Shown here: piece by piece, positions 14,834 through 19,971 of the stretch
How positions within the stretch are numbered: the stretch's first letter is position 1
Layout: the number at the start of each line of letters is the position of its first letter
NCBI GenBank assembly: GCA_964607705.1
Contig: CAZSLI010000027.1
Coordinates: forward strand, 1-19,971
DNA: 19,971 nt
From: CAZSLI01 sp964607705
GTDB taxonomy: Bacteria > Actinomycetota > Coriobacteriia > Anaerosomatales > PHET01
Direction: 5' to 3'
Program-made: the position numbers and the translations under genes
Notes under the pieces: generated by a model
The model's database searches: none
What the model saw: only the letters and a program-made list of their open reading frames with translations
What the model was told of the DNA's origin: nothing

Positions 14834-15724
14834 ATGACGTTCACCCGCACGCTCTCGCTACCCGACGGCCGTCAACTCGCCTACGACGAACTCGGCGATT
14901 CGGCCGGGCCACCTCTGCTGTTCTTTCATGGAGTGCCCGGCTCGCGCCACCACGCACGCTTCATCCGGCCCGACGATCGGCAAGACTCCGCGTGGCTGCG
15001 CATCCTTGCGCCGGATCGGCCCGGAGTCGGTCTCTCCACGCCTCACGCCGGCAGGTCCATCCGGTCGTTCGCCGAGGACGCAGCCGTTCTCGCGGACGCG
15101 CTGAGCCTGCGCGAGGTGGTCTTGGCAGCCTTCTCGGGAGGCACCGCCTATGCACTGGCGACCGCGCGACTCCTCGGCGACCGCGCGAGCCAGGTGGTGC
15201 TGATCTCCCCCATCGCGGACCTGAGTGTCCCGCGCTTGCGTGCGGGCCTCGACCCCGTCGTGCGCCGCGGGCTTACGTTCGCGCAGACCGGTGCGCTGGC
15301 CCACGTGCCAGGGCTGGAGCGTCTGTCCGCCGCCGCCTTCGTACGCCGAGGAGCCGACGCCGCGCGCCATCTCCTCCCGGCGGCCGACAGGCGGCTTCTC
15401 GGCGACTCGAAGACGCGACCGTTGGTGGACGAGGCGCTCGCGGAAAGCGTGCGGCAGGGCACCCATGTGGCGCTCGACGAGCTGCGGCTGCTCTCTGCGC
15501 CCTGGGAGTTTGAGCTGGCGGACGTCCGCGCCCCGGTGACGGTCCTCGTTGGAAGCGCGGACCCCTGGAGCACCGATGAGATGGCGCACTGGTTCGAGGT
15601 GGGACTACCGCAGTGCCGGGTGAAGCGCTACGACGGTGATGGCCACTTCACGGTGCTGGCGCATCACGCCTCGCGGGAACTGCAGCCGCTCCTTCGTTCG
15701 GCGACGTGCGAGGTGGCCGTCTAG
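14834..15724 (+). CDS. Alpha/beta hydrolase
   Basis: The 296-residue protein has the hydrolase pattern: FFHGVPGSR (31-38, oxyanion loop), APDRPGVG (59-66), a nucleophile elbow AFSGG with Ser101, the acid Asp243 in GSADPW, and the base His271 in GDGHFT. The first glycine of the usual GxSxG is alanine here, a tolerated variant. The substrate is unknown; esterase, lactonase or epoxide-related activity are all possible. The frame opens at 14747, but ATG 14834 has GAGGAG six bases ahead and starts the conserved domain. Its TAG stop shares the palindrome CTAG (15721-15724) with the convergent small membrane protein. Confidence 0.88.
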   Translation: MTFTRTLSLPDGRQLAYDELGDSAGPPLLFFHGVPGSRHHARFIRPDDRQDSAWLRILAPDRPGVGLSTPHAGRSIRSFAEDAAVLADALSLREVVLAAFSGGTAYALATARLLGDRASQVVLISPIADLSVPRLRAGLDPVVRRGLTFAQTGALAHVPGLERLSAAAFVRRGADAARHLLPAADRRLLGDSKTRPLVDEALAESVRQGTHVALDELRLLSAPWEFELADVRAPVTVLVGSADPWSTDEMAHWFEVGLPQCRVKRYDGDGHFTVLAHHASRELQPLLRSATCEVAV

Positions 15725-16125
15725 GCGCGCAGTACCGCCCAGGCCACAGCCTGAGACAGAAGCAGCCACAGGATCAGCGTCCCGGTACCGAGATAGAGCA
15801 CGGGCGGCAGGTACGCGAAGCCGATCCAGTAACGGCGCGCGAGCCACAAGCAACCGCCGAGTATGAGCGCGTCCAGAATGATGAGCGACAGCAGCAGCCC
15901 GAACCAGCCTGCCGAGGATGCCGCGACCACGAACCACGGCGTGCCGCCCGCTTCACTGTGGAAGGCGATGGCGGCGGGAGCGGCGGCGAGCACCGTCAGG
16001 ATCTGGCCGAGCGCGAAGATGCAGGCGAGCCCGATGGCAAATCCCCAGACGATCGCCTCGGAGCGGTCGGCGTCGCGCGGAAGCGCCAAGCGTGGCATGT
16101 CGGTCTGACTGCGTCGTGTCACCAT
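15721..16125 (-). CDS. Small integral membrane protein, unknown
   Basis: The 134-residue protein has a short charged N-terminus (MVTRRSQTDMPRLALPRDAD) and then three to four hydrophobic helices (about 24-55, 63-100 and 101-134). No family is recognised and there are no obvious catalytic or metal residues. GGGAG precedes the ATG at a good distance and a promoter-like pair lies ahead. It ends in the same CTAG as the convergent hydrolase, so the two coding ends overlap by four bases. Function cannot be inferred; the protein is likely real given its consistent GC-rich third positions and proper start. Confidence 0.7.
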   Translation of the reverse strand: MVTRRSQTDMPRLALPRDADRSEAIVWGFAIGLACIFALGQILTVLAAAPAAIAFHSEAGGTPWFVVAASSAGWFGLLLSLIILDALILGGCLWLARRYWIGFAYLPPVLYLGTGTLILWLLLSQAVAWAVLRA

Positions 16126-16151
16126 GGCGCGCTCCCTTCTCGGACGCCTAG

Positions 16152-16181
16152 ACCATACCGCGAGCGGTCATCTCTCGTGAA
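16152..16181 (-). promoter_or_regulatory. Candidate promoter of the small membrane protein
   Basis: On the minus strand TTCACG (16176-16181) and TATGGT (16152-16157) are 18 bases apart. Between them lies a short near-palindrome, ACCGC..GCGGT (16157-16168), which could be an operator. Moderate to low confidence. Confidence 0.4.
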
Positions 16182-16268
16182 GGACTGTCGTAGCCGGGGC
16201 GGACTGTGATTCTCGGCAGCGAAGCGGCACTGTGCACGAGCTGCATAGGTTCGCGATAGGAATGCATA

Positions 16269-16305
16269 AGGGCGCCCAATCGGCGTGATGCCGATCGAGC
16301 GCCCT
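16269..16305. terminator. Two-part hairpin, probable terminator
   Basis: AGGGCGC (16269-16275) pairs with GCGCCCT (16299-16305), and inside it ATCGGC pairs with GCCGAT across a three-by-three internal loop. It lies between the small membrane gene and the microprotein at 16369-16467, and on the minus strand it would end the microprotein message. Weak U run (TTAT), so termination is probable rather than certain. Confidence 0.5.
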
Positions 16306-16319
16306 GAGTGTTTGGGACC

Positions 16320-16349
16320 GCCGCCGCCGGTGGGATGACCGGCGACGGC
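16320..16349. other. Second hairpin downstream of the microprotein
   Basis: GCCGCCGCCGGT (16320-16331) pairs with ACCGGCGACGGC (16338-16349) with a single mismatch and a six-base loop. It begins about 20 bases after the microprotein stop on the minus strand and is followed by the hairpin at 16269-16305. It has no T run of its own. The pair could be a tandem terminator or a 3' stabilising structure. Confidence 0.5.
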
Positions 16350-16368
16350 TGCAAGGGGGCTTGGGGAG

Positions 16369-16467
16369 TTAGATCACGTGGAGAAGCGTGGCCAGAACGA
16401 TCACTGCGCTGAGGGCGAGCAGGGCACGGCCGAAGTAGACGTGGCCTTCGCTGAAGCTGTCGAACAT
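16369..16467 (-). CDS. 32-residue single-span membrane microprotein
   Basis: A 32-residue ORF starts ATG (16467) and ends TAA. It reads MFDSFSEGHVYFGRALLALS, then continues as AVIVLATLLHVI. The first 14 residues are polar and aromatic; the last 17 or so form one hydrophobic helix, so it should sit in the membrane with a very short tail. AAGGAGGAACC (16471-16481) gives a near-perfect ribosome site seven bases from the ATG. It is divergent from the LysR gene, and two hairpins follow its stop, so it looks like a monocistronic unit. I recognise no family; it is not clearly a KdpF, CydX or MgtS relative. The ribosome site and TAA stop argue for a real gene, but only sequence features support it. 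Confidence 0.6.
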   Translation of the reverse strand: MFDSFSEGHVYFGRALLALSAVIVLATLLHVI

Positions 16468-16557
16468 CTTGGTTCCTCCTTCACCCGGCGGGAGCGGGTT
16501 CCGTCTGCGTTTCGCCGGTTACAAAGCAATAATCGGCCCCAAGACACGGAAGATACA

Positions 16558-16586
16558 TTGTCTGTTCCTTATGCATATCGTAAGTT
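16558..16586 (+). promoter_or_regulatory. Candidate lysR promoter with LysR-type operator
   Basis: TTGTCT (16558-16563) and TAAGTT (16581-16586) are 17 bases apart. CTTATGCATATCGTAAG (16568-16584), a near-palindrome with a T-N11-A core, lies within the spacer and -10. LysR-type regulators commonly bind T-N11-A sites in divergent regions and repress themselves, so this fits autoregulation and control of the divergent microprotein. Inference from position and motif only. Confidence 0.45.
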
Positions 16587-16637
16587 GTACTTCATAGTAA
16601 CGATCGACCCATCGGCACACGACCCTCGGAGGCTACG

Positions 16638-17573
16638 TTGCTCAACGTCAACCGGCTCAAGATGCTGCGCGAAGTCGCCGGCCGAGGAACCATCGCTGCG
16701 GCTGCCGAGGCGCTGTTCATGTCCCCCTCGGCCGTCTCGCAGCAAATGGCGGTGCTGGAGCGCGAGGCCGGTGTGCCGCTGCTCGAGCGTGACGGCCGCG
16801 GGGTCCGGCTCACGGAGGCGGGGCGGCGCCTCGTTCGCAACACCGAGCGCATCCTGGCCGAACTCGAGCACGCCGAGGCGGATCTTGCTGCGGCCTCTCA
16901 TGGCATCGTCGGACATGTGCGGGTCTCCGCCTTCCCCACGGCGTCGCGCTCGATACTGGTGCCCGCGCTCGTCCGACTGCGCGCGCAGCACCCCAACCTG
17001 GTCGTCTCCGCCGTCGACTTCGAGCCCGAAGAGTCGCTGCCCGCCCTCAAGGCGCGTGAGCTCGACGTGGTGCTCACCTACGAGTGGTCCCTACTGCCCT
17101 CGCTCGAAGACCCGGGTATCGAACGCGAGGCGCTTCTCACCGAGCCCATCTACCTGGCGCTCCCGGAAGACCACCCCCTCGCCCGCCGAGGAGGCCCGGT
17201 GGCGGTGGCCGAGCTCGCCAACGAGGAGTGGATCGTGGGCCGCGACACGACGTCCATGCTGGACCTCGTGCACGCCGCCTCTCGCAAGGCGGGCTACGAG
17301 CCGAGGACCAACTTCCACGCCATGGACTTCGCCATCATCATGAGCGCGGTCGCGGCGGGACTGGGTGTGGCGCTCGGTCCCCAACTCGCGTTCGCCGAGG
17401 GCATTCCCGGAGTGGCCGTGCGCGAGGTGCAGGACATGCAGCTTAGTCGATCGATCTGGGCAGCCATCCGCCGAGGAAGCGGATCGAGTCCCGCGATCGG
17501 CGCCGTGCTCGCAGCGTTCCGCGCGGCGGCCAATTCACTGGCGAGCGAGCTCCCCGAGGAACGGCCGGCCTAG
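16638..17573 (+). CDS. LysR-type transcriptional regulator
   Basis: The 311-residue regulator has the N-terminal winged helix-turn-helix (about residues 18-37: TIAAAAEALFMSPSAVSQQM), a linker helix (AGRRLVRNTERILAELEHAE), and a LysR substrate-binding domain split into two lobes (from about 92). The start is TTG with GGAGG five bases ahead, and the protein begins MLNVNRLKMLREVAGRG as expected for the family. The co-inducer is unknown. It is divergent from the microprotein gene at 16467, with a 170-base intergenic region that holds the T-N11-A near-palindrome. By usual LysR behaviour the microprotein or its own gene is the most likely target. It converges with the NAD(P)-binding gene. Confidence 0.93.
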   Translation: MLNVNRLKMLREVAGRGTIAAAAEALFMSPSAVSQQMAVLEREAGVPLLERDGRGVRLTEAGRRLVRNTERILAELEHAEADLAAASHGIVGHVRVSAFPTASRSILVPALVRLRAQHPNLVVSAVDFEPEESLPALKARELDVVLTYEWSLLPSLEDPGIEREALLTEPIYLALPEDHPLARRGGPVAVAELANEEWIVGRDTTSMLDLVHAASRKAGYEPRTNFHAMDFAIIMSAVAAGLGVALGPQLAFAEGIPGVAVREVQDMQLSRSIWAAIRRGSGSSPAIGAVLAAFRAAANSLASELPEERPA

Positions 17574-17598
17574 AGCCCAAGCGAGCGCCTGAAGCGCC

Positions 17599-18231
17599 CT
17601 ACGTGGCGGAGGCGACGACGACGGCGCGCTTGCGGTACGTGTCGGTCTCGACAGCCTTCAGGAGGACGCCCGCCACGTCACTTCGGCTGACGCGGCCCTT
17701 CGACTTCGGGATCGACCCGTCCATCGAGATCCGGTAGTCGCCGGTGGGCGCGTCATCGGAAAGCGCCCGCGCACGGACGATCGTCCAGTCGAGATCGCTC
17801 GCCATCACGCGGCGCTCCATCCCCTCGAGATCGTCGTAGGCGCCCTTCGCCGTCGTCAACATCCGGGCGCGGTATGCGAGCGAGATGTTGGGGTCGTTCC
17901 GAGCGAACGTGCCGGCCGCGCTGAGTACGGATAGCCGGCGCACGCCGTGAAGCGCCATCGCGTGGATGGCGTTGGCCACGGCCGGTTCGTGCAGCGGCTC
18001 GTAGGCCGCGCCCTTGCGACCGATCGCGATGACGACCGCATCTTGGCCCTCGACCGCAGCGCTCACGGCGTCGAAGTCGAGAGCGTCCCCTGCGACCACG
18101 TCCACGCGGCTGTCGGGCGGGTCTATACGGCCGGAACGCGCGAACGCCGTCACGTCGTGACCGTGACCGAGCGCGCGGTCGATGACCTGCCGGCCCGTTC
18201 GGCCTGACGCGCCGATAACCAGGATCCGCAT
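17599..18231 (-). CDS. NAD(P)-binding, NmrA-like/atypical SDR protein
   Basis: The 210-residue protein starts MRILVIGASGRTGRQ with the glycine-rich dinucleotide motif GASGRTG (7-13). It continues with DVVAGDALD and DAVVIAIG, then LSVLSAAGTF, typical of NmrA-like and BVR-B/YwnB-type atypical short-chain dehydrogenases. These often act as redox sensors or oxidoreductases, and many lack the YxxxK catalytic pair; none is evident here. GGAGG lies before the ATG at 18231. The frame is open to 18330 but that extension is disregarded because it crosses the promoter and hairpin. It converges with lysR (25 bases between stops) and may be separately promoted. Confidence 0.85.
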   Translation of the reverse strand: MRILVIGASGRTGRQVIDRALGHGHDVTAFARSGRIDPPDSRVDVVAGDALDFDAVSAAVEGQDAVVIAIGRKGAAYEPLHEPAVANAIHAMALHGVRRLSVLSAAGTFARNDPNISLAYRARMLTTAKGAYDDLEGMERRVMASDLDWTIVRARALSDDAPTGDYRISMDGSIPKSKGRVSRSDVAGVLLKAVETDTYRKRAVVVASAT

Positions 18232-18252
18232 CCGTATGCCTCCAACATCACA

Positions 18253-18284
18253 GACGGCGGCGCCGGTCTCCCGACGCCGCCGTC
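18253..18284. other. Perfect 10-bp hairpin between the lipoprotein and the SDR gene
   Basis: GACGGCGGCG (18253-18262) pairs perfectly with CGCCGCCGTC (18275-18284) across a 12-base loop, 22 bases before the SDR ATG on the minus strand. It could terminate the copA-lipoprotein transcript (no T run; TGTGATGTT follows) or form part of the 5' leader of the SDR message, since a -10-like TAGACT (18300-18305) lies upstream. Confidence 0.45.
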
Positions 18285-18299
18285 GATGGTCCCGAGGGG

Positions 18300-18330
18300 A
18301 GTCTAGCCCAGCACCTTGTCCCGGTGCCAA
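18300..18330 (-). promoter_or_regulatory. Candidate promoter of the SDR gene
   Basis: On the minus strand TTGGCA (18325-18330) and TAGACT (18300-18305) are 19 bases apart, a little long. Transcription would start near 18293 and include the hairpin at 18253-18284 in a leader of about 60 bases. Low confidence because of the spacing. Confidence 0.3.
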
Positions 18331-18351
18331 AGCGACTCGCCGTCAAGCGTG

Positions 18352-19185
18352 CTACTTCACTGAAACGGCAGTCGCGACCTCTTTGCCGTTCACGAAGAAC
18401 GGCTGATCGGGGCTGTTGATCTTGTTCATCATGTCGAACTCGAAGATCCCCGCATCGCCGCGGTCGGCGTGGACGGCCACGAGGAGCTTGTCCGTCAGTG
18501 GGAGCGGATCCAGTCCCACCGTCACAGACGTGTTCTCTCCGGCAGGGATGTGCTGCAGGCCCACCCGCGCACCAGGCGCGCCATTGTCGTCCAGGTGAAC
18601 GACGATCCAGGCGTCGGTCGGTGCCGTAGCGCTATCAACCGTGAGCGTGGTGCTGGCGCCGCGCTGGTCGGATACCTGGATCGCGGCCTCACCGGCATCG
18701 GCCTTCACACCGAAATCGCGGACCGTGACCACCTTCGCGAGCTCCTTCTCGTCCACGAAGAACGGACGATCCGGGCTCATCTCCTTGTTCATCATGTCGA
18801 AGTCGAACTTGTTCTTCTCGCCGCGGTCGGAGTGCACGGCGACGATGACCTTGTCGGTGGTGACCTTGTCGAGCTTCACCTTCACGTCGGCCGACTCGCC
18901 ACGGTCGATGTGCTTGAGACCGATGCGCATGCCCGGCTTTCCGTTGTCGTCAGCGTGCACGACGATCCAGGCGTCAGTCGGCGAGAGCACGCGGTCTACC
19001 TTGAGCTCGTTGGCGTCGAGCTGCTTGTCACTCAGCTCGAGCTGCGCCTTCTCGGCGGCGGCGACGTAGCCCCAGACCTTGGGGTTGTCGCTGATCTCCT
19101 TCTCGGCGGGGCTGGTGCATCCGGAAAGCAGCGCGGCGGCCATGGCCCCGATGGCGAGCGCCGCTGTCATCCTCTTGAATCGCAT
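18352..19185 (-). CDS. Lipoprotein with two tandem DUF7282-like domains
   Basis: The 277-residue protein has a signal peptide (MRFKRMTAALAIGAMAAALL) and lipobox LSGC, with Cys23 as lipidation site, so it should be anchored on the outer face of the membrane. Two repeats follow, about residues 48-160 and 168-277. Each has an SPTDAWIVVHADDNG or APTDAWIVVHLDDNG block, then RIGLKHI or RVGLQHI, a VxVxLD strand, VAVHSDRG or VAVHADRG, and FDFDMMNK or FEFDMMNK ending in a proline-rich FFV segment. This order matches the DUF7282 family, known from archaeal and bacterial surface proteins, with no established function. The two copies also share near-identical DNA (18602-18620 and 18961-18979), suggesting fairly recent internal duplication. 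It lies 21 bases after copA. Confidence 0.88.
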   Translation of the reverse strand: MRFKRMTAALAIGAMAAALLSGCTSPAEKEISDNPKVWGYVAAAEKAQLELSDKQLDANELKVDRVLSPTDAWIVVHADDNGKPGMRIGLKHIDRGESADVKVKLDKVTTDKVIVAVHSDRGEKNKFDFDMMNKEMSPDRPFFVDEKELAKVVTVRDFGVKADAGEAAIQVSDQRGASTTLTVDSATAPTDAWIVVHLDDNGAPGARVGLQHIPAGENTSVTVGLDPLPLTDKLLVAVHADRGDAGIFEFDMMNKINSPDQPFFVNGKEVATAVSVK

Positions 19186-19206
19186 CTGTGTCTGTTCCTC
19201 TCGGTG

Positions 19207-19971
19207 TTAGGCGTTCTTCGCCATGCTGGGCTTGAAGCGGCGCAGGAGCAGGGAGCTCGTCACGACGCTGACGCTGGAAAGCGCCATGGCAGCACCGGCC
19301 AGCTCCGGCTTGAGAAGCCCGAGTGCGGCGATCGGGATGCCGAGCGTGTTGTAGCCCAGCGCCCAGAAGAAGTTCTGTCGGATCTTCCTCATGGTCGCGC
19401 GGGAGAGCTCGATAGCGGTGACCACGTCGCGCAGGTCGTTCTTGATGAGGACGATGCCGCCCGTCTCCATCGCGACGTCCGTGCCCGCGCCCATCGCGAT
19501 GCCCACGTCGGCCTGTGCGAGCGCCGGGGTGTCGTTGATGCCGTCGCCGACCATCGCCGCGGTCAGGCCGCGCTCCTGGAGCTTGCCGACCTCCTCGGCC
19601 TTGTGCTCGGGGAGCACCTCGGCAAGGACGTGGTCGGGGGCGATGCCCGCCTGACGTGCGATCGCCTCGGCAGTGAGGCGGTTGTCACCGGTGATCATGA
19701 AGACCTCGACGCCCATCTTGGTGAGGCGCTCGACGGCTTCCTTGGAGTTGTCCTTGAGCGTGTCGGCCACGGCCACCATGCCGGCCAGCTTCTGGCCGTT
19801 GACGCCGACGAGCATGACGGTCTTGCCCTCGCCCTCGAGCGCCTCGATGCGCGCCTCGAAGGCGGAGATGTCGATGCCCTCGCGGGTCATGAGCTTGCGG
19901 TTGCCGAACACCACGCGCATGCCCATCACGATGCCTTCGACGCCATGGCCGGGAACCGCGGTGAAGCCTTC
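19207..19971 (-). CDS. copA: Copper-exporting P-type ATPase CopA, C-terminal part
   Basis: The coding frame runs off the right edge, so only about 254 C-terminal residues are visible. They start within the nucleotide-binding domain (FTAVPGHGVEGIV, then GNRKLM). They include MITGDN and the GDGINDTPALAQADVGIAMG hinge of P-type ATPases, and end with two membrane helices that carry the YN motif (ALGYN) and the MALSSVS motif. The YN and MxxSS residues of the last helices are the known marks of Cu+-transporting P1B-1 pumps, so it exports copper(I) out of the cytoplasm using ATP. The N-terminal metal-binding domain, CPC helix and DKTG site lie outside the window. It shares a strand and probably an operon with the DUF7282 lipoprotein. 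Confidence 0.94.
   Translation of the reverse strand, partial: EGFTAVPGHGVEGIVMGMRVVFGNRKLMTREGIDISAFEARIEALEGEGKTVMLVGVNGQKLAGMVAVADTLKDNSKEAVERLTKMGVEVFMITGDNRLTAEAIARQAGIAPDHVLAEVLPEHKAEEVGKLQERGLTAAMVGDGINDTPALAQADVGIAMGAGTDVAMETGGIVLIKNDLRDVVTAIELSRATMRKIRQNFFWALGYNTLGIPIAALGLLKPELAGAAMALSSVSVVTSSLLLRRFKPSMAKNA

Noticed and set aside
16148..16354. 68-residue minus-strand ORF upstream of the small membrane protein
   Set aside because: It runs through two strong hairpins and a promoter, has no ribosome site and no protein-like pattern.
16378..17343. 321-residue plus-strand ORF overlapping lysR
   Set aside because: Runs in another frame through lysR, with Ser/Arg/Pro-rich shadow composition, and its start lies inside the microprotein gene.
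1..19971. tRNA genes, CRISPR arrays, insertion sequences, phage genes
   Set aside because: Looked for clover-leaf patterns, regular repeats, transposase motifs and terminal inverted repeats by eye and saw none.

Overview
The window is about 20 kb of very GC-rich bacterial chromosome, about two-thirds GC by eye. Third codon positions are almost always G or C, and GTG and TTG starts occur. Gene content (two-iron rubrerythrin, SPASM radical SAM protein, long-form HisG, PsuG/PsuK pseudouridine salvage, tandem DUF7282 lipoprotein, CopA) and several protein styles suggest a deep-branching Actinomycetota, perhaps of the Coriobacteriia type. That placement is an inference from style, not from a marker gene. 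I see no phage, transposon, CRISPR, tRNA or rRNA gene. It looks like ordinary housekeeping and stress-response chromosome.

Left part (1-5.0 kb): the 3' end of a radical SAM/SPASM gene meets a YhbS-like acetyltransferase tail to tail. A roughly 430-base gap follows with a strong hairpin and a possible tiny ORF. Then, all on the minus strand, come DUF488, a HIT hydrolase (ATGA overlap, operon), a TVGYGD potassium channel and the translational GTPase typA. Middle (5.0-10.6 kb): a dienelactone-hydrolase-like protein and a DUF3052-like protein on plus; a minus-strand operon of EamA transporter, psuK and psuG (psuK/psuG overlap by ATGA); then a calcineurin-like phosphoesterase and rubrerythrin on plus. 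Right-centre (10.6-16.1 kb): a minus operon of zinc-ribbon membrane protein, aldo/keto reductase and DedA; a minus pair DUF72 then hisG; an alpha/beta hydrolase on plus; and a small membrane protein on minus. Right end (16.1-20 kb): a 32-residue single-span membrane microprotein (excellent ribosome site) divergent from a LysR regulator, an NmrA-like NAD(P)-binding protein, and copA (start outside the window) followed by a two-domain DUF7282 lipoprotein.

How the genes work together: EamA-psuK-psuG is a compact pseudouridine salvage unit, with the transporter a plausible but unproven uptake or efflux partner. CopA with its lipoprotein suggests metal handling at the cell envelope. Rubrerythrin and the aldo/keto reductase fit oxidative and carbonyl stress in an anaerobe or microaerobe. 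Most other genes are standalone.

The least explained signals are the octamer GCCGAGGA, counted by hand about 36 times on both strands and in all reading frames; the microprotein/LysR pair with a near-palindrome in between; the copA-DUF7282 pairing; and two convergent gene pairs that share one palindromic CTAG as stop codon on both strands. No clear, wholly new multi-gene system is visible.
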